Part shown: in pieces, positions 52,333 to 61,953 of the stretch
Layout of the letters: each line of letters begins with the position of its first letter
How positions within the stretch are numbered: the first letter of the stretch is position 1
Source: Metallumcola ferriviriculae
Lineage (GTDB): Bacteria > Bacillota > JADQBR01
DNA length: 64,000 nt
Reading direction: 5' to 3'
Assembly (NCBI RefSeq): GCF_035573695.1
Contig: NZ_CP121694.1
Span: 2,146,501 to 2,210,500 of the forward strand
Made by a program: the position numbers and the translations under genes
The notes under the pieces: generated by a model
What the model saw: the letters and a program-made list of their open reading frames with translations, nothing else
The model's database searches: none
Told to the model about the DNA's origin: nothing

Positions 52333-53812
52333 AGAAGTGCTGATTGGGACTAGTATAGCATTCTTGGTATTTCTCGCCGCGGCAGGATATGATATTGTCC
52401 CATTACTACTTCTGGCAGGTGTGGCAATGATGTTTTTTATTGTTGCGGATAAGAAGGGGCTGGGTCAGGGTCGTCGATTTGAAGATTATTCGGCCAAAAC
52501 TACCATTGGTTTTGATCAAATAGGCGGCCAGCAGGCTGCGAAACAGGAGTTAACAGAAGCATTGGATTTTATTATTAATCCGCAAAAGGTTGAAGAATTA
52601 GGGATAAGACCGTTAAAGGGAATTATATTATTAGGTCCACCCGGCACAGGGAAGACTTTGTTGGCAAAAGCTGCAGCAAATTATACCGATGCAGTTTTCC
52701 TAGCCGCGTCAGGCAGTGAATTTGTGGAGATGTATGCAGGCGTAGGGGCTCAACGGGTAAGAAAGCTGTTCCAACAAGCTCGGGAGATGGCAGTGAAAGG
52801 AAAAAAAGACCGGGCAATACTCTTTGTTGACGAAATTGAAGTATTAGGTGGAAAAAGAGGTAGTCATGGCAGTCATTTGGAATATGACCAGACACTAAAC
52901 CAACTTTTGGTAGAGATGGATGGATTAAAAGCTAATGACGACGTGAGGGTTTTGCTGATTGCTGCTACCAACCGTGCTGACATGCTTGACGAAGCATTGA
53001 TGAGACCAGGAAGGTTCGACAGACAGGTGAAAGTACCTTTACCTGATAAGGATGGCAGAAAAGAAATTCTTAAAATACATTGCACGAACAAGCCGATTGT
53101 GACGGATGTTGATTTAGACCAGGTGGCGAAAGATAGTTATGGTTTTTCCGGGGCACACCTTGAAAGTGTGGTTAATGAGGCAGCCATTATGGCTTTTAGA
53201 AATAATATGCAAGCCATTATTCCGGAACATTTTCGCGAGGCAATCGACAAGGTTATGTTAGGGGAAAAATTAGATAGAAAGCCCACCAGTGAAGAGGTGG
53301 AGAGGATTGCGGTCCATGAGACAGGGCACGCACTAATAAGTGAAATATTACGGCCGAATTCAGTTTCCCATCTGACGATTACTTCTCGGGGCAACGCCTT
53401 GGGCTATATGCGTCAAACGCCCCAGGATGACCAATACCTTTATACGAGAAAACAATTGGTTGACCAAATTAAAGTATGTGTCGCCGGTGCCGAGGCAGAA
53501 AAACTAATCCTGAACGGCAGCAGTACCGGTGCTGGAAACGACTATCAACAGGCTGTAAATTTAGTCTACAAAATTATCAGTGTTGGTTTATCTTCCCTCG
53601 GCATAGTAGATATGGAGAATGCTGATAAGGGTTCTATTACCAGCGAAATGAACAGCATTCTTAATGAGCAAAATCATGCAGTTAAAGAGATGTTAAATCA
53701 ATATCACCGACCATTGGTTGCTATATCTCGTCGACTTATGACAGATGAGCATATTTCCGGTCAACAACTACGACAGTATTTGCAGGCAGACCAGGCAAAT
53801 GCATCTATTTAG
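52325..53812 (+). CDS. FtsH-like membrane AAA+ zinc protease
   Basis: 495 aa from TTG 52325, five bases after GGAGGTGAT (an ATG at 52310 overlaps the binding site). Two closely spaced membrane helices (residues 6-42) with almost no loop, then an AAA module: Walker A GPPGTGKT (104-111), Walker B ILFVDEIE, pore FVEMYAGVGA and Arg finger region RPGRFDR. The M41 peptidase has H331-E-T-G-H335 and the third zinc ligand D406 (TGAGND). So catalysis looks intact, but the 70-residue extracytoplasmic FtsH_ext domain is absent and the protein is about 100 residues shorter than house-keeping FtsH. It is a divergent second FtsH paired with the preceding membrane protein. Confidence 0.88.
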   Translation: MLKEVLIGTSIAFLVFLAAAGYDIVPLLLLAGVAMMFFIVADKKGLGQGRRFEDYSAKTTIGFDQIGGQQAAKQELTEALDFIINPQKVEELGIRPLKGIILLGPPGTGKTLLAKAAANYTDAVFLAASGSEFVEMYAGVGAQRVRKLFQQAREMAVKGKKDRAILFVDEIEVLGGKRGSHGSHLEYDQTLNQLLVEMDGLKANDDVRVLLIAATNRADMLDEALMRPGRFDRQVKVPLPDKDGRKEILKIHCTNKPIVTDVDLDQVAKDSYGFSGAHLESVVNEAAIMAFRNNMQAIIPEHFREAIDKVMLGEKLDRKPTSEEVERIAVHETGHALISEILRPNSVSHLTITSRGNALGYMRQTPQDDQYLYTRKQLVDQIKVCVAGAEAEKLILNGSSTGAGNDYQQAVNLVYKIISVGLSSLGIVDMENADKGSITSEMNSILNEQNHAVKEMLNQYHRPLVAISRRLMTDEHISGQQLRQYLQADQANASI

Positions 53813-53823
53813 GCCATTCAACC

Positions 53824-53856
53824 AGTAGAAGCCCAACTAGGGCTTCTACTTTTAAT
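53824..53856 (+). terminator. Intrinsic terminator after the FtsH-like gene
   Basis: agtagaagccc and gggcttctact form an 11-bp stem, followed by tttta. Confidence 0.85.
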
Positions 53857-54023
53857 CCATCCAATAGCAGTTATTTTTGATTTTTAGCTATTAGGTTATA
53901 TATTTAATGGTTTTTTTGTGATTGATTAACCTCAAAAGTGTTAAGTTCGATTAATATGCATAGTAAGAACGAATAATGGGTTTTTCACTGGGTGCATACT
54001 AATCGTAGATTGAGGTGACGATA

Positions 54024-55430
54024 TTGCAAAGATTGCGATTGATGCATAAAAACCAATGGGCAAATCTGTTTATGGCTTTAGTCGGGGCTATTTTAATAGT
54101 TAGTATTTTCGGTCATATGCAGTTTCAGGTGGAGGCTTTACAGTTTAACCTCTCCATGCAAATATTTGACCACGGAGTAACTGAGATAATAATTCCGCCA
54201 GTTGGTACAATTAGTGCCAAAACCCACGCCACCCCGTTGCGCTTTACTATCCGATTAGTTAACATTGATATGGGATTATTGCGTCAATTGCTGGATAAAT
54301 CTCCGGGACAAGAAAAACTTATAGCCAAATTAGAAACAGAATTACTACGTACATTAAGGATATTTATCTTAAGGATATTACTTTTAGCTGCCCTGGGCGG
54401 GATGTTTGGAGTTTTTTTACTACGCCGAAAAAGGGCAGCTACATATATCCGTGGCGCTATTACTGGAGTAATACTGATGGGGTTATTGCTGTTTGGCAGT
54501 TATAATACATATAATACTGACAGCTTTTTGACACCAAAGTATGAAGGAATATTAAGCGCAGCACCGTGGATGGTAGGGCTGGCTGAGAAGGCATTGGGTA
54601 AAATTGATAAACTAGGCGAACAAATGCAAGTAATGGCAAGTAACCTTTATGATTTATTTGAAAAAGTAGATACACTGCAGCCGGTAGGAAGTCAAACAGA
54701 TACCTTGCGTTTACTGCATATTTCTGACATGCACAATAATCCGGCCGGGTATGATTTTGTTCAACAAATAGTGCGGGACTTTAAGATAGATGCGATTCTT
54801 GATACCGGGGACTTATCGGATTTTGGCAGCCCTTTGGAAGCAAAACTGGTTTCGCGATTAGAAGATTTAGATGTTCCGTACATGTTTGTCTCGGGTAATC
54901 ATGATTCGCCGGCGATTGTTGAAGCTATGAAAAACTTAAAAAATGTTGTTGTTCTAGAAGGAACAACTTACCAGCTGAAAGGTTTGAAAATTTTTGGCTT
55001 CGGTGACCCTGCAGCAGTTTCTACCAGCATCACTCCTCCCAATCCTAAACTCGTTGATGAATATGTAGATTCTATCCAGACAAAATTTGAAAAAAATATA
55101 CCAGTTGATTTAATAATGATACATAATCCCGGTATTGCACGAGAGTTTGCCGGCACGGTACCTGTAATCCTCCACGGGCATGACCACAAATTAAAATTAC
55201 GGGACATTGACGGAACCCATATAATCGATGCCGGTACCAGTGGTGCCGCCGGTATCAGGGGCTTACAAACCAATAAGGAAGTACCATATTCAGTAGTGCT
55301 GCTGCATTTTAAAAAAACTAAAGACGGATATCGACTTATAGCAGCTGATAGTATTAAAGTATTTAATCTACGCAGTGGTTTCCAATTAGAACGCACCCTT
55401 TTTAGTGATGTGAACGTGATCGTAAAATAG
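54024..55430 (+). CDS. Membrane-anchored metallophosphoesterase
   Basis: 468 aa from TTG 54024 with GAGGTGA five bases upstream (GTG 54015 is an alternative). Membrane helix at residues 14-34, a beta-rich region, two more helices (110-130 and 143-160), then a calcineurin-like phosphoesterase domain (from residue 230) with all metal motifs: ISDMHNN, DTGDLSDFG, SGNHDSP, IHNPG and HGHDHK. Substrate unknown; the group includes lipid and nucleotide phosphatases. Monocistronic between two terminator-flanked units. Confidence 0.85.
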   Translation: MQRLRLMHKNQWANLFMALVGAILIVSIFGHMQFQVEALQFNLSMQIFDHGVTEIIIPPVGTISAKTHATPLRFTIRLVNIDMGLLRQLLDKSPGQEKLIAKLETELLRTLRIFILRILLLAALGGMFGVFLLRRKRAATYIRGAITGVILMGLLLFGSYNTYNTDSFLTPKYEGILSAAPWMVGLAEKALGKIDKLGEQMQVMASNLYDLFEKVDTLQPVGSQTDTLRLLHISDMHNNPAGYDFVQQIVRDFKIDAILDTGDLSDFGSPLEAKLVSRLEDLDVPYMFVSGNHDSPAIVEAMKNLKNVVVLEGTTYQLKGLKIFGFGDPAAVSTSITPPNPKLVDEYVDSIQTKFEKNIPVDLIMIHNPGIAREFAGTVPVILHGHDHKLKLRDIDGTHIIDAGTSGAAGIRGLQTNKEVPYSVVLLHFKKTKDGYRLIAADSIKVFNLRSGFQLERTLFSDVNVIVK

Positions 55431-55615
55431 AAAGCAATAAATTGTGTGTTGTTGCTTAGTAAAGGGTATATTATTTTGGTTAACTAAAGGGGATTGTCCA
55501 AGGGGACTAGAATTAATTATTAATAAGAAGAAGCTAATTGCGGGTACCTTTTTGGTCGCTAAATGTCGTGTATAGGTTTGAAATAGAATAAACTTGGATA
55601 AATAAGAAATTTAAA

Positions 55616-55644
55616 TTGACAGTGTTTACCAAATGATTTATAAT
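55616..55644 (+). promoter_or_regulatory. Sigma-A promoter of recA
   Basis: ttgaca (55616-55621), 17-bp spacer, tataat (55639-55644): a perfect consensus promoter. Confidence 0.85.
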
Positions 55645-55649
55645 TATAG

Positions 55650-55663
55650 CGAACAAATGTTCC
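55650..55663. promoter_or_regulatory. LexA (SOS) box of recA
   Basis: cgaacaaatgttcc fits the Gram-positive CGAACN4GTTYG operator with one end mismatch and overlaps the expected transcription start, 6 bp after the -10 box. LexA bound here would block recA. Confidence 0.8.
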
Positions 55664-55683
55664 TTTAGGGAGTGATTATTAAA

Positions 55684-56721
55684 ATGAGTGAGAAACAAAG
55701 GGCTTTAGAAATGGCGTTGGGTCAAATCGAAAAACAATTTGGCAAAGGATCAATAATGAAGTTAGGGCAATCCACGGCAAAACTCAACATTGATGTAATT
55801 TCGACAGGCTGTTTAGCAATGGATATGGCTTTGGGGGTTGGAGGTGTTCCTAGAGGCAGAATCGTAGAAGTCTATGGGCCTGAATCTTCGGGTAAAACCA
55901 CTGTGGCGTTACACATAATTGCTGAGGCCCAAAAAAATGGAGGAACCGCGGCATTTATTGATGCAGAGCATGCTCTGGACCCTCTGTATGCAAGAAATTT
56001 GGGCGTTGATATTGATAACTTACTAGTATCCCAACCTGATACGGGTGAGCAAGCTTTAGAAATAGCCGAGGCCCTGGTGCGCAGCGGCGCAATTGATGTA
56101 ATTGTCATTGATTCGGTTGCTGCCCTTGTGCCGCGAGCGGAAATAGAAGGCGAAATGGGCGATGCACATGTGGGATTACAAGCCCGGTTGATGTCTCAGG
56201 CTTTGCGAAAGTTGTCCGGTGCCATCAGTAAATCTCATACAACAGCAATTTTTATTAATCAAATTCGTGAAAAAGTAGGGGTAATGTTTGGTAGTCCTGA
56301 GACCACTCCAGGTGGCAGGGCATTAAAATTTTATGCCTCGGTAAGACTGGATGTGCGCCGTATTGAAACCCTAAAACAGGGTCAGGAAATGGTTGGCAAT
56401 CGCACCCGGGCAAAAGTGGTTAAAAATAAAGTAGCCCCTCCCTTTAAACAAGCGGAATTCGATATAATGTATGGTCAAGGCATTTCTCAAGAAGGATGTA
56501 TTGTGGATATTGGGGTAGAAATGGGCGTTATACAGAAAAGCGGAGCATGGTATTCCTATGGAGACGATCGATTAGGACAAGGCAGGGAAAATGTACGTGA
56601 ATTCTTAAAAGATAATAAGGACCTTAAAGAGGAATTGGAATCAAAGGTTAGAAAGGCAATTAGTGAAAAATTGGGTTTGCCTGTTGCAGAAGAAAAGGTA
56701 GAACAAGCAGAGGCTAACTAA
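55684..56721 (+). CDS. recA: Recombinase RecA
   Basis: 345 aa from ATG 55684 (AGGGAG upstream; an in-frame GTG at 55672 overlaps the binding site). Walker A is GPESSGKTT (residues 65-73), Walker [13 protein letters not shown], with loops L1/L2 around [19 protein letters not shown] and [22 protein letters not shown]. It forms the filament for homologous recombination and for LexA cleavage. Controlled by the promoter and LexA box upstream; recX follows 10 bp later. Confidence 0.98.
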   Translation: MSEKQRALEMALGQIEKQFGKGSIMKLGQSTAKLNIDVISTGCLAMDMALGVGGVPRGRIVEVYGPESSGKTTVALHIIAEAQKNGGTAAFIDAEHALDPLYARNLGVDIDNLLVSQPDTGEQALEIAEALVRSGAIDVIVIDSVAALVPRAEIEGEMGDAHVGLQARLMSQALRKLSGAISKSHTTAIFINQIREKVGVMFGSPETTPGGRALKFYASVRLDVRRIETLKQGQEMVGNRTRAKVVKNKVAPPFKQAEFDIMYGQGISQEGCIVDIGVEMGVIQKSGAWYSYGDDRLGQGRENVREFLKDNKDLKEELESKVRKAISEKLGLPVAEEKVEQAEAN

Positions 56722-56731
56722 GGGTGTGCCT

Positions 56732-57187
56732 ATGTCCGACAAAGTGATGGCAGCAGCACTGAGGTTACTTAATTTTCGTTGGTATACAGAGTCGGAATTG
56801 ATTGACAGGCTTAATCGAAAGGGTTTTGAAAGTGACGAGATTAATAATGTAATGACTGAACTTAAGTCTTTGGGTTACGTAGACGACAAACGATTTGTAG
56901 ATCAATGGGTTTCCCAAAGAAAAAGGTTAAAACCAATGGGGAAGATTCGTATAAAACATGAATTGCAAGCTAAAGGTGTTCAGCGGGAGGTAGTAGATAA
57001 AGTGCTTGAAGAAATGCTTCCCCAGATTGAAGAACATGACATTGCACTGTCACTAGCGGACAAGAAACTAAAGAAGAACCCACGAATAGAGTGGCGCAAA
57101 CTGGCGGCATTTTTAACAAGAAGGGGATTTTCCTGGGAAATAGTATCCCGCGTTGGCAGAGAGCTTGACATAAACAACCAAAAATAA
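56732..57187 (+). CDS. recX: Regulatory protein RecX
   Basis: 151 aa. Three helical repeats typical of RecX: ALRLLNFRWYTESELIDRL, DDKRFVDQWVSQRKRLKPMG with the signature RIKHELQAKGV, and FLTRRGFSWEIVSRV. It caps and limits RecA filaments. The gene follows recA closely (AGGGTG upstream; GTG 56726 is an alternative start) and shares its SOS promoter. A terminator ends the unit. Confidence 0.93.
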   Translation: MSDKVMAAALRLLNFRWYTESELIDRLNRKGFESDEINNVMTELKSLGYVDDKRFVDQWVSQRKRLKPMGKIRIKHELQAKGVQREVVDKVLEEMLPQIEEHDIALSLADKKLKKNPRIEWRKLAAFLTRRGFSWEIVSRVGRELDINNQK

Positions 57188-57358
57188 TACAATGATTTTG
57201 GGAGAAACTAGGTTTAGCCGACTGCCTTAGTGCGGGTTATATATAGATTAAAGTAAACTGGTTTATTGATAGGTGTTTTGTCTATAATTAGTGTTTCAAT
57301 ACTTTAATCTGAATAAGTATGCTTATTTGCATGCATACCCGTTATATGGTATTGGTAT

Positions 57359-57387
57359 GGCCGAGTTTCTAACTCGGCCTTTTTTGT
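57359..57387 (+). terminator. Intrinsic terminator of recA-recX
   Basis: ggccgagtt-tct-aactcggcc stem followed by ttttttg. Confidence 0.9.
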
Positions 57388-57471
57388 TGGTAAGACTGAC
57401 TCCCAACGTATTACATGTCTATGTTAATGCATTAGTTATTAAAAATTTTTTGAGAATAGGAGGTGAATGCT

Positions 57472-59010
57472 ATGGATTTAATTCCCATATTGATAGCGAT
57501 TATACTTGGTCTTATCGGATTCGCAATAGGGTACTTTCTTAGAAAATATTTAGCCGAGGCTAAAATTGCTTCTGCGGAACAGGCAGCAGAAAAAATTATT
57601 GGTGAGGCCCAAAAGGAAGCTGAGGCTAAAAAACGGGAGTCCTTACTTGAGGCTAAAGAGGAAGTACACAAACTACGCAGCGAAGTAGAAAAGGAAAACC
57701 GTGAACGACGCAGCGAGCTTCAACGCCTGGATCGGCGCCTGGTACAAAAGGAAGAGGCGTTGGATAAAAAGAGTGATAGTCTTGAAAAGAAAGATGAAGG
57801 GTTACAGAAAAAACTTGAAGATGCTGATAACCTAAAAATCGAATTAGAGAGTCTTCACCATAAACAGGTAACAGAATTAGAACGGTTATCCGGATTGACT
57901 TCCCAAGAGGCAAAAGATATTTTGCTGACGAACGTCCAAGAAGAAATTAAACATGAAAGTGCAATAATGATTAAAGAAATGGAAGATCAGGCCAAGGCAG
58001 AAGCGGATAAACGATCTAAAGAAATTGTAACAATGGCTATCCAACGTTGCGCAGCAGACCATGTGGCAGAAACAACTGTATCAGTAGTTACTTTGCCTAA
58101 CGATGAAATGAAAGGCCGAATCATCGGGCGTGAGGGACGCAATATTAGAACATTGGAGACTCTTACTGGCATAGATTTGATTATTGATGATACTCCGGAA
58201 GCTGTTATCCTTTCTGGTTTCGATCCAATTCGCCGCGAGGTTGCTAGAATCGCGCTTGAGAAACTAATATTAGACGGCAGAATTCATCCTGCGCGTATTG
58301 AGGAAATGGTTGAAAAAGCGCAAAAAGAAGTTGAACAGCACATTCGCGAAGAAGGTGAACAAGCTACATTTGAAACCGGTATTCACGGTCTTCATCCAGA
58401 ATTGGTTCGGCTGCTGGGAAGACTTAAGTACCGTACCAGCTATGGACAGAATGTGTTAAAGCATTCCATTGAGGTTGCTCATTTGGCATATATGATGGCC
58501 GAAGAGCTGGGTATGGATTCGCAATTGGCTAAGAGAGCAGGTTTGCTTCATGACATTGGTAAAGCTGTTGACCATGAAGTTGAAGGTCCACATGTTAAAA
58601 TCGGGGCAGATTTGGCGAAGAAATATCGTGAAAGCAGCGATGTGGTGCATATTGTTGGCGCGCACCATGGAGATATTGAAGCTGAAAGTATGGAGGCAGT
58701 ACTGGTTCAGGCTGCTGACGCTATTTCAGCTGCAAGACCCGGAGCCCGAAGAGAAACTCTTGAATCTTATATTAAGCGACTGGAGACATTAGAAGAGATT
58801 GCTAACTCCTTCGAAGGTGTTGAAAAATCTTTTGCTATTCAAGCAGGTCGGGAAATTCGTATTATGGTTAAACCTGAACGGGTGGATGACGCTTCATCGC
58901 CACAGGTGGCTAGGGATATCGTAAAACGAATCGAGCAGGATCTTGAGTATCCTGGACAGATTAAAGTAGTGGTAATCCGAGAGACCCGCTCGGTAGATTA
59001 TGCAAAATAG
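57472..59010 (+). CDS. rny: Ribonuclease Y
   Basis: 512 aa from ATG 57472, six bases after GGAGGTGA (an ATG at 57463 lies in the binding site). N-terminal membrane helix (residues 3-24), long coiled coil (30-190; very rich in Glu, Lys), KH domain with [15 protein letters not shown], and an HD domain with the metal pair in [13 protein letters not shown]. It starts mRNA decay at the membrane. recA-rny order is conserved in Bacillota. Confidence 0.96.
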   Translation: MDLIPILIAIILGLIGFAIGYFLRKYLAEAKIASAEQAAEKIIGEAQKEAEAKKRESLLEAKEEVHKLRSEVEKENRERRSELQRLDRRLVQKEEALDKKSDSLEKKDEGLQKKLEDADNLKIELESLHHKQVTELERLSGLTSQEAKDILLTNVQEEIKHESAIMIKEMEDQAKAEADKRSKEIVTMAIQRCAADHVAETTVSVVTLPNDEMKGRIIGREGRNIRTLETLTGIDLIIDDTPEAVILSGFDPIRREVARIALEKLILDGRIHPARIEEMVEKAQKEVEQHIREEGEQATFETGIHGLHPELVRLLGRLKYRTSYGQNVLKHSIEVAHLAYMMAEELGMDSQLAKRAGLLHDIGKAVDHEVEGPHVKIGADLAKKYRESSDVVHIVGAHHGDIEAESMEAVLVQAADAISAARPGARRETLESYIKRLETLEEIANSFEGVEKSFAIQAGREIRIMVKPERVDDASSPQVARDIVKRIEQDLEYPGQIKVVVIRETRSVDYAK

Positions 59011-59025
59011 AGTGAATTTGAATAC

Positions 59026-59047
59026 AACGGTCCTTCGGGACCGTTTT
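59026..59047 (+). terminator. Intrinsic terminator after rny
   Basis: aacggtcc-ttcg-ggaccgtt: an 8-bp stem with a UUCG tetraloop, then tt. Confidence 0.85.
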
Positions 59048-59155
59048 CCATTTCTGCGATAAATATCAGTGGAAAGTTTCATCACCCGATGCAGGAAAAG
59101 CGACTATAACTAAAGAACATTACTTAAACAGTATTTGATAGGGCAGGTGAAATTA

Positions 59156-59680
59156 ATGGGGCTGCAGTTTCGTAATGGTGAGGAAGTTTCAGATAGTATA
59201 GGCCTTCTTATATCAATCTTAGTACGTTACCCGGAAGTAGGTACTATAAATTTTGACCCAAAACACAATGTATTAAAGTTTACGTTTATTCTTTCCCATA
59301 GAGTTACCGAGGACCAGATAGAAGTTTTTTCAAAAGAATTTAAAGAATGCGTCGAAACTTTCAGCCATATTGCTGATACCGTTTTACGGGACAATAGGTT
59401 AATCTGCTGGGAACATGATGAGGTTATGCTTATAGAAGTCTATCGTGATGTGGAAAGCCTCAGTCAAGACGAAATCGCCATGCTGATCTCCTTGCTTTAC
59501 AAACACTTCTTAGGAATATTAGTTGCTGATGAAAATGATTCCTTTTTTGAATATGATTTAGATTATCAGGAAGAGTTAATTAGTAATATTTTGGAAAGTA
59601 TAGAAATGGGTACGGAACTCCCCGAAGGAAAATTAATTGCGTTTCGTGACGACGGTAAAGTAATGGTATTCAATAAGTAG
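59156..59680 (+). CDS. Conserved-looking protein of unknown function
   Basis: 174 aa from ATG 59156 with GGCAGGTGA upstream (an in-frame start at 59135 is less likely). No signal peptide or membrane segment; acidic, alpha/beta. Segments include LLISILVRYPEVGTINFDPK and ICWEHDEVMLIEVYRDVESL. I do not recognise a family. It lies between rny and ymdB and has its own ribosome site, so it probably belongs to the same house-keeping neighbourhood; spacing to ymdB is 34 bp. No function is proposed. Confidence 0.75.
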   Translation: MGLQFRNGEEVSDSIGLLISILVRYPEVGTINFDPKHNVLKFTFILSHRVTEDQIEVFSKEFKECVETFSHIADTVLRDNRLICWEHDEVMLIEVYRDVESLSQDEIAMLISLLYKHFLGILVADENDSFFEYDLDYQEELISNILESIEMGTELPEGKLIAFRDDGKVMVFNK

Positions 59681-59714
59681 CCACTATATTGCATGAACAC
59701 AGGAGGATGTAGTT

Positions 59715-60491
59715 TTGAATATAATGATGATTGGTGATATTGTTGGGCGCCCTGGAAGGAATATTGTTCGTCAAATTCTTCCTGAACTACGGCGGGATTA
59801 CGCAATAGACTTGGTAATAGCGAATGGTGAAAATATTGCCGGTGGTATTGGTGTCACCCGAGAGACGGTCGCCGAACTTTACAACTCTGGAGTAGATGTG
59901 ATTACAACGGGTAATCATGTTTGGGATAAGAAAGATGTATTTAATTTCATCGACCAGGACCAGTACATTGTTAGACCTGCCAATTACCCACCAGAAACGC
60001 CCGGAAAAGGTTATACAATTATAACCATTGACAATGTAAACGTCGCTGTAGTCAGCCTGGCCGGCAGGGTTTTCATGGAGCCGTTAGACTGTCCTTTTCG
60101 TACAGCAAAAGACAAACTTGATAGTATTCATAATAAGGCAGATGTTTTTATCGTTGATTTTCATGCCGAAGCAACATCAGAAAAACAGGCCTTAGCTTGG
60201 TTTTTAGATGGGCGGGTTTCTGCTGTTTGCGGCACCCATACACATGTTCAGACTAATGACGCCCGCATTCTGCCGGGAGGCACAGCCTTTATAAGTGATG
60301 TCGGCATGACCGGTCCCTATAATTCGGTATTAGGCGTGGACAAGGATTTGGTAATAAAGAAGTTTACTGGACAGCTCCCAGTAAGGTTTGAGGTTGCCAA
60401 CGGACCCTGCCAGTTTAATGCGGTAATTGTTGAGGTTGATATTTGTCTTGGTAGAGCAAAAGAGATAGAAACGGTTAATTTTGTCCGATAA
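59715..60491 (+). CDS. ymdB: YmdB family metallophosphoesterase
   Basis: 258 aa from TTG 59715 with AGGAGGATG upstream. Calcineurin-like fold of the TIGR00282 family: MMIGDIVGRPGR, VIANGENIAGGIG, TTGNHVWDKK, VDFHAEATSEK and GTHTHVQTNDARILPGG supply the metal ligands. The B. subtilis homologue is a 2',3'-cyclic nucleotide phosphodiesterase that affects biofilm and lifestyle choice. The rny-ymdB-spoVS order is kept here, with one extra gene. Confidence 0.95.
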   Translation: MNIMMIGDIVGRPGRNIVRQILPELRRDYAIDLVIANGENIAGGIGVTRETVAELYNSGVDVITTGNHVWDKKDVFNFIDQDQYIVRPANYPPETPGKGYTIITIDNVNVAVVSLAGRVFMEPLDCPFRTAKDKLDSIHNKADVFIVDFHAEATSEKQALAWFLDGRVSAVCGTHTHVQTNDARILPGGTAFISDVGMTGPYNSVLGVDKDLVIKKFTGQLPVRFEVANGPCQFNAVIVEVDICLGRAKEIETVNFVR

Positions 60492-60542
60492 AAAATTTTT
60501 TGTTTATATTATGAGAATATTTAAAAAAATCTTAATATAAAA

Positions 60543-60571
60543 AAGGAATTTTTTAGTGTGTGCTAGAATAT
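60543..60571 (+). promoter_or_regulatory. Possible sigma-H promoter of spoVS
   Basis: aaggaattt as -35 and agaatat as -10 resemble the sigma-H pattern AGGAWWW...GAAT, with spacing near 15 and one mismatch in the -10 flank. spoVS is sigma-H dependent in Bacillus. Tentative. Confidence 0.4.
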
Positions 60572-60621
60572 ACAGATAATAGGGGTAATATATCATTGAA
60601 ACAATCAAGGAGGTCTAATCT

Positions 60622-60882
60622 ATGGAAGTGTTGAAGGTTTCAGCAAAATCGAGTCCAAATTCTGTTGCAGGCGCTTTAGCTGGTGTTTTAAGGGAACACG
60701 GCGGCGCTGAATTGCAAGCTATTGGTGCCGGTGCGCTTAATCAAGCAGTTAAAGCGGTAGCTATTGCCCGAGGTTTCGTTGCTCCTAGTGGTGTTGATCT
60801 GGTTTGTATCCCCGCATTTACAGATATAATGATTGATGGTGAAGAGAGAACTGCAATTAAATTAATTGTGGGGCCTCGCTAA
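60622..60882 (+). CDS. spoVS: Stage V sporulation protein S
   Basis: 86 aa Alba-like protein, very strongly conserved: MEVLKVSAKSSPNSVAGALA at the start and GFVAPSGVDLVCIPAFTDI in the middle. It affects septation and spore coat/cortex development; its molecular role is not settled. AAGGAGG precedes the ATG. A strong terminator follows. Confidence 0.97.
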   Translation: MEVLKVSAKSSPNSVAGALAGVLREHGGAELQAIGAGALNQAVKAVAIARGFVAPSGVDLVCIPAFTDIMIDGEERTAIKLIVGPR

Positions 60883-60894
60883 GTAAAAGTTTTT

Positions 60895-60938
60895 AAAAGA
60901 CCTGTTTGTTTACAAAAGACAAGCAGGTCTTTTGTTTT
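60895..60938 (+). terminator. Intrinsic terminator after spoVS
   Basis: aaaagacctg and caggtctttt form the stem, followed by gtttt. Confidence 0.85.
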
Positions 60939-61008
60939 GCTATTTTTTCAGTTTTATGGTTTACTTTTTGCTATGTGCTTGTAATAATACTGTTAAGAAG
61001 GTGATATT

Positions 61009-61953
61009 TTGAATGCATTTATCGTGGATACTCATTGTGATTCTGTCAAATGGCTTGCGCAAGGTGTCAGTTTGAGAAACCATCCAGGTCATTTGGATTT
61101 AACCCGCCTTAATTCCGCTGTAAAGCTCCAATTTTTCGCAATGTTTGTTGAAAGCAGTTACAAACCTCAGCGCGCGATGGAGCGCACATTAGAATTAATT
61201 GACTTATCTTTGCAGTCAATGGAGCAAAATAAAGATGTCCTTACTATGGTGAATACCCGGGAAGATTTGCAGCAATTGACCACGGCTAAAACCTGCGGTG
61301 CCCTGCTGGCAATTGAAGGCGGTGAGGCTATCATAGATACCTATATGGTGCGTCACCTTTTTCGCCTTGGAGTTAGAAGTATCGGTTTGACTTGGAATCA
61401 GCGCAACCGACTGGCAGACGGTGTATTAGGCGGTTCCGGCGGCTTGACTCAATTAGGTAAGAAGGTGGTAAAAGAAATGAATGCTTTAGGTATACTGGTA
61501 GATGCGGCCCATATGTCACCTAAATCATTCTGGGATGTGTTGCGTACCTCCAGCCAGCCAATAATAGTATCTCATGCCAATTGCCGCGCACTGTGTGATC
61601 ATGTTCGCAATCTTACAGATCTACAGATAAAGACTTTGGCAGCTCAAGATGGAGTTTTTTGTTTGACATTTGCCCCTGATTTCCTCAAAGAAAATGGCAG
61701 TACAATTGACGATCTCCTTGACCATATAGCGTATGCCGCGGATTTAATAGGTCCTGAACATATAGGTATCGGATCTGATTTTGATGGTGTAGATAGCTTA
61801 CCTGAAGGTCTTAAAGGTGTAGAAGACTATTATAAAATATACCAGGGGTTAGAGCAACGCGGCTTTTCTGAAAGTGAATGCCAAGCAATTTCAGGCGGGA
61901 ATGTAAGAAAATTACTGATGCGGATACTACCGAAAGAGGTGGGTAAAAGCTGA
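61009..61953 (+). CDS. Membrane dipeptidase family protein (M19)
   Basis: 314 aa from TTG 61009 with AAGGTGAT upstream. Zinc ligands of renal-dipeptidase-type enzymes: VDTHCDS (HxD), LLAIEGGEAI (Glu), DAAHMSPKSF and VSHANCRAL (His residues), and IGSDFDGVD (Asp). It hydrolyses dipeptides, often with D- or dehydro-amino acids, at a binuclear zinc centre. No signal peptide, so likely cytoplasmic despite the family name. The stop overlaps the next ATG by one base. Confidence 0.9.
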   Translation: MNAFIVDTHCDSVKWLAQGVSLRNHPGHLDLTRLNSAVKLQFFAMFVESSYKPQRAMERTLELIDLSLQSMEQNKDVLTMVNTREDLQQLTTAKTCGALLAIEGGEAIIDTYMVRHLFRLGVRSIGLTWNQRNRLADGVLGGSGGLTQLGKKVVKEMNALGILVDAAHMSPKSFWDVLRTSSQPIIVSHANCRALCDHVRNLTDLQIKTLAAQDGVFCLTFAPDFLKENGSTIDDLLDHIAYAADLIGPEHIGIGSDFDGVDSLPEGLKGVEDYYKIYQGLEQRGFSESECQAISGGNVRKLLMRILPKEVGKS

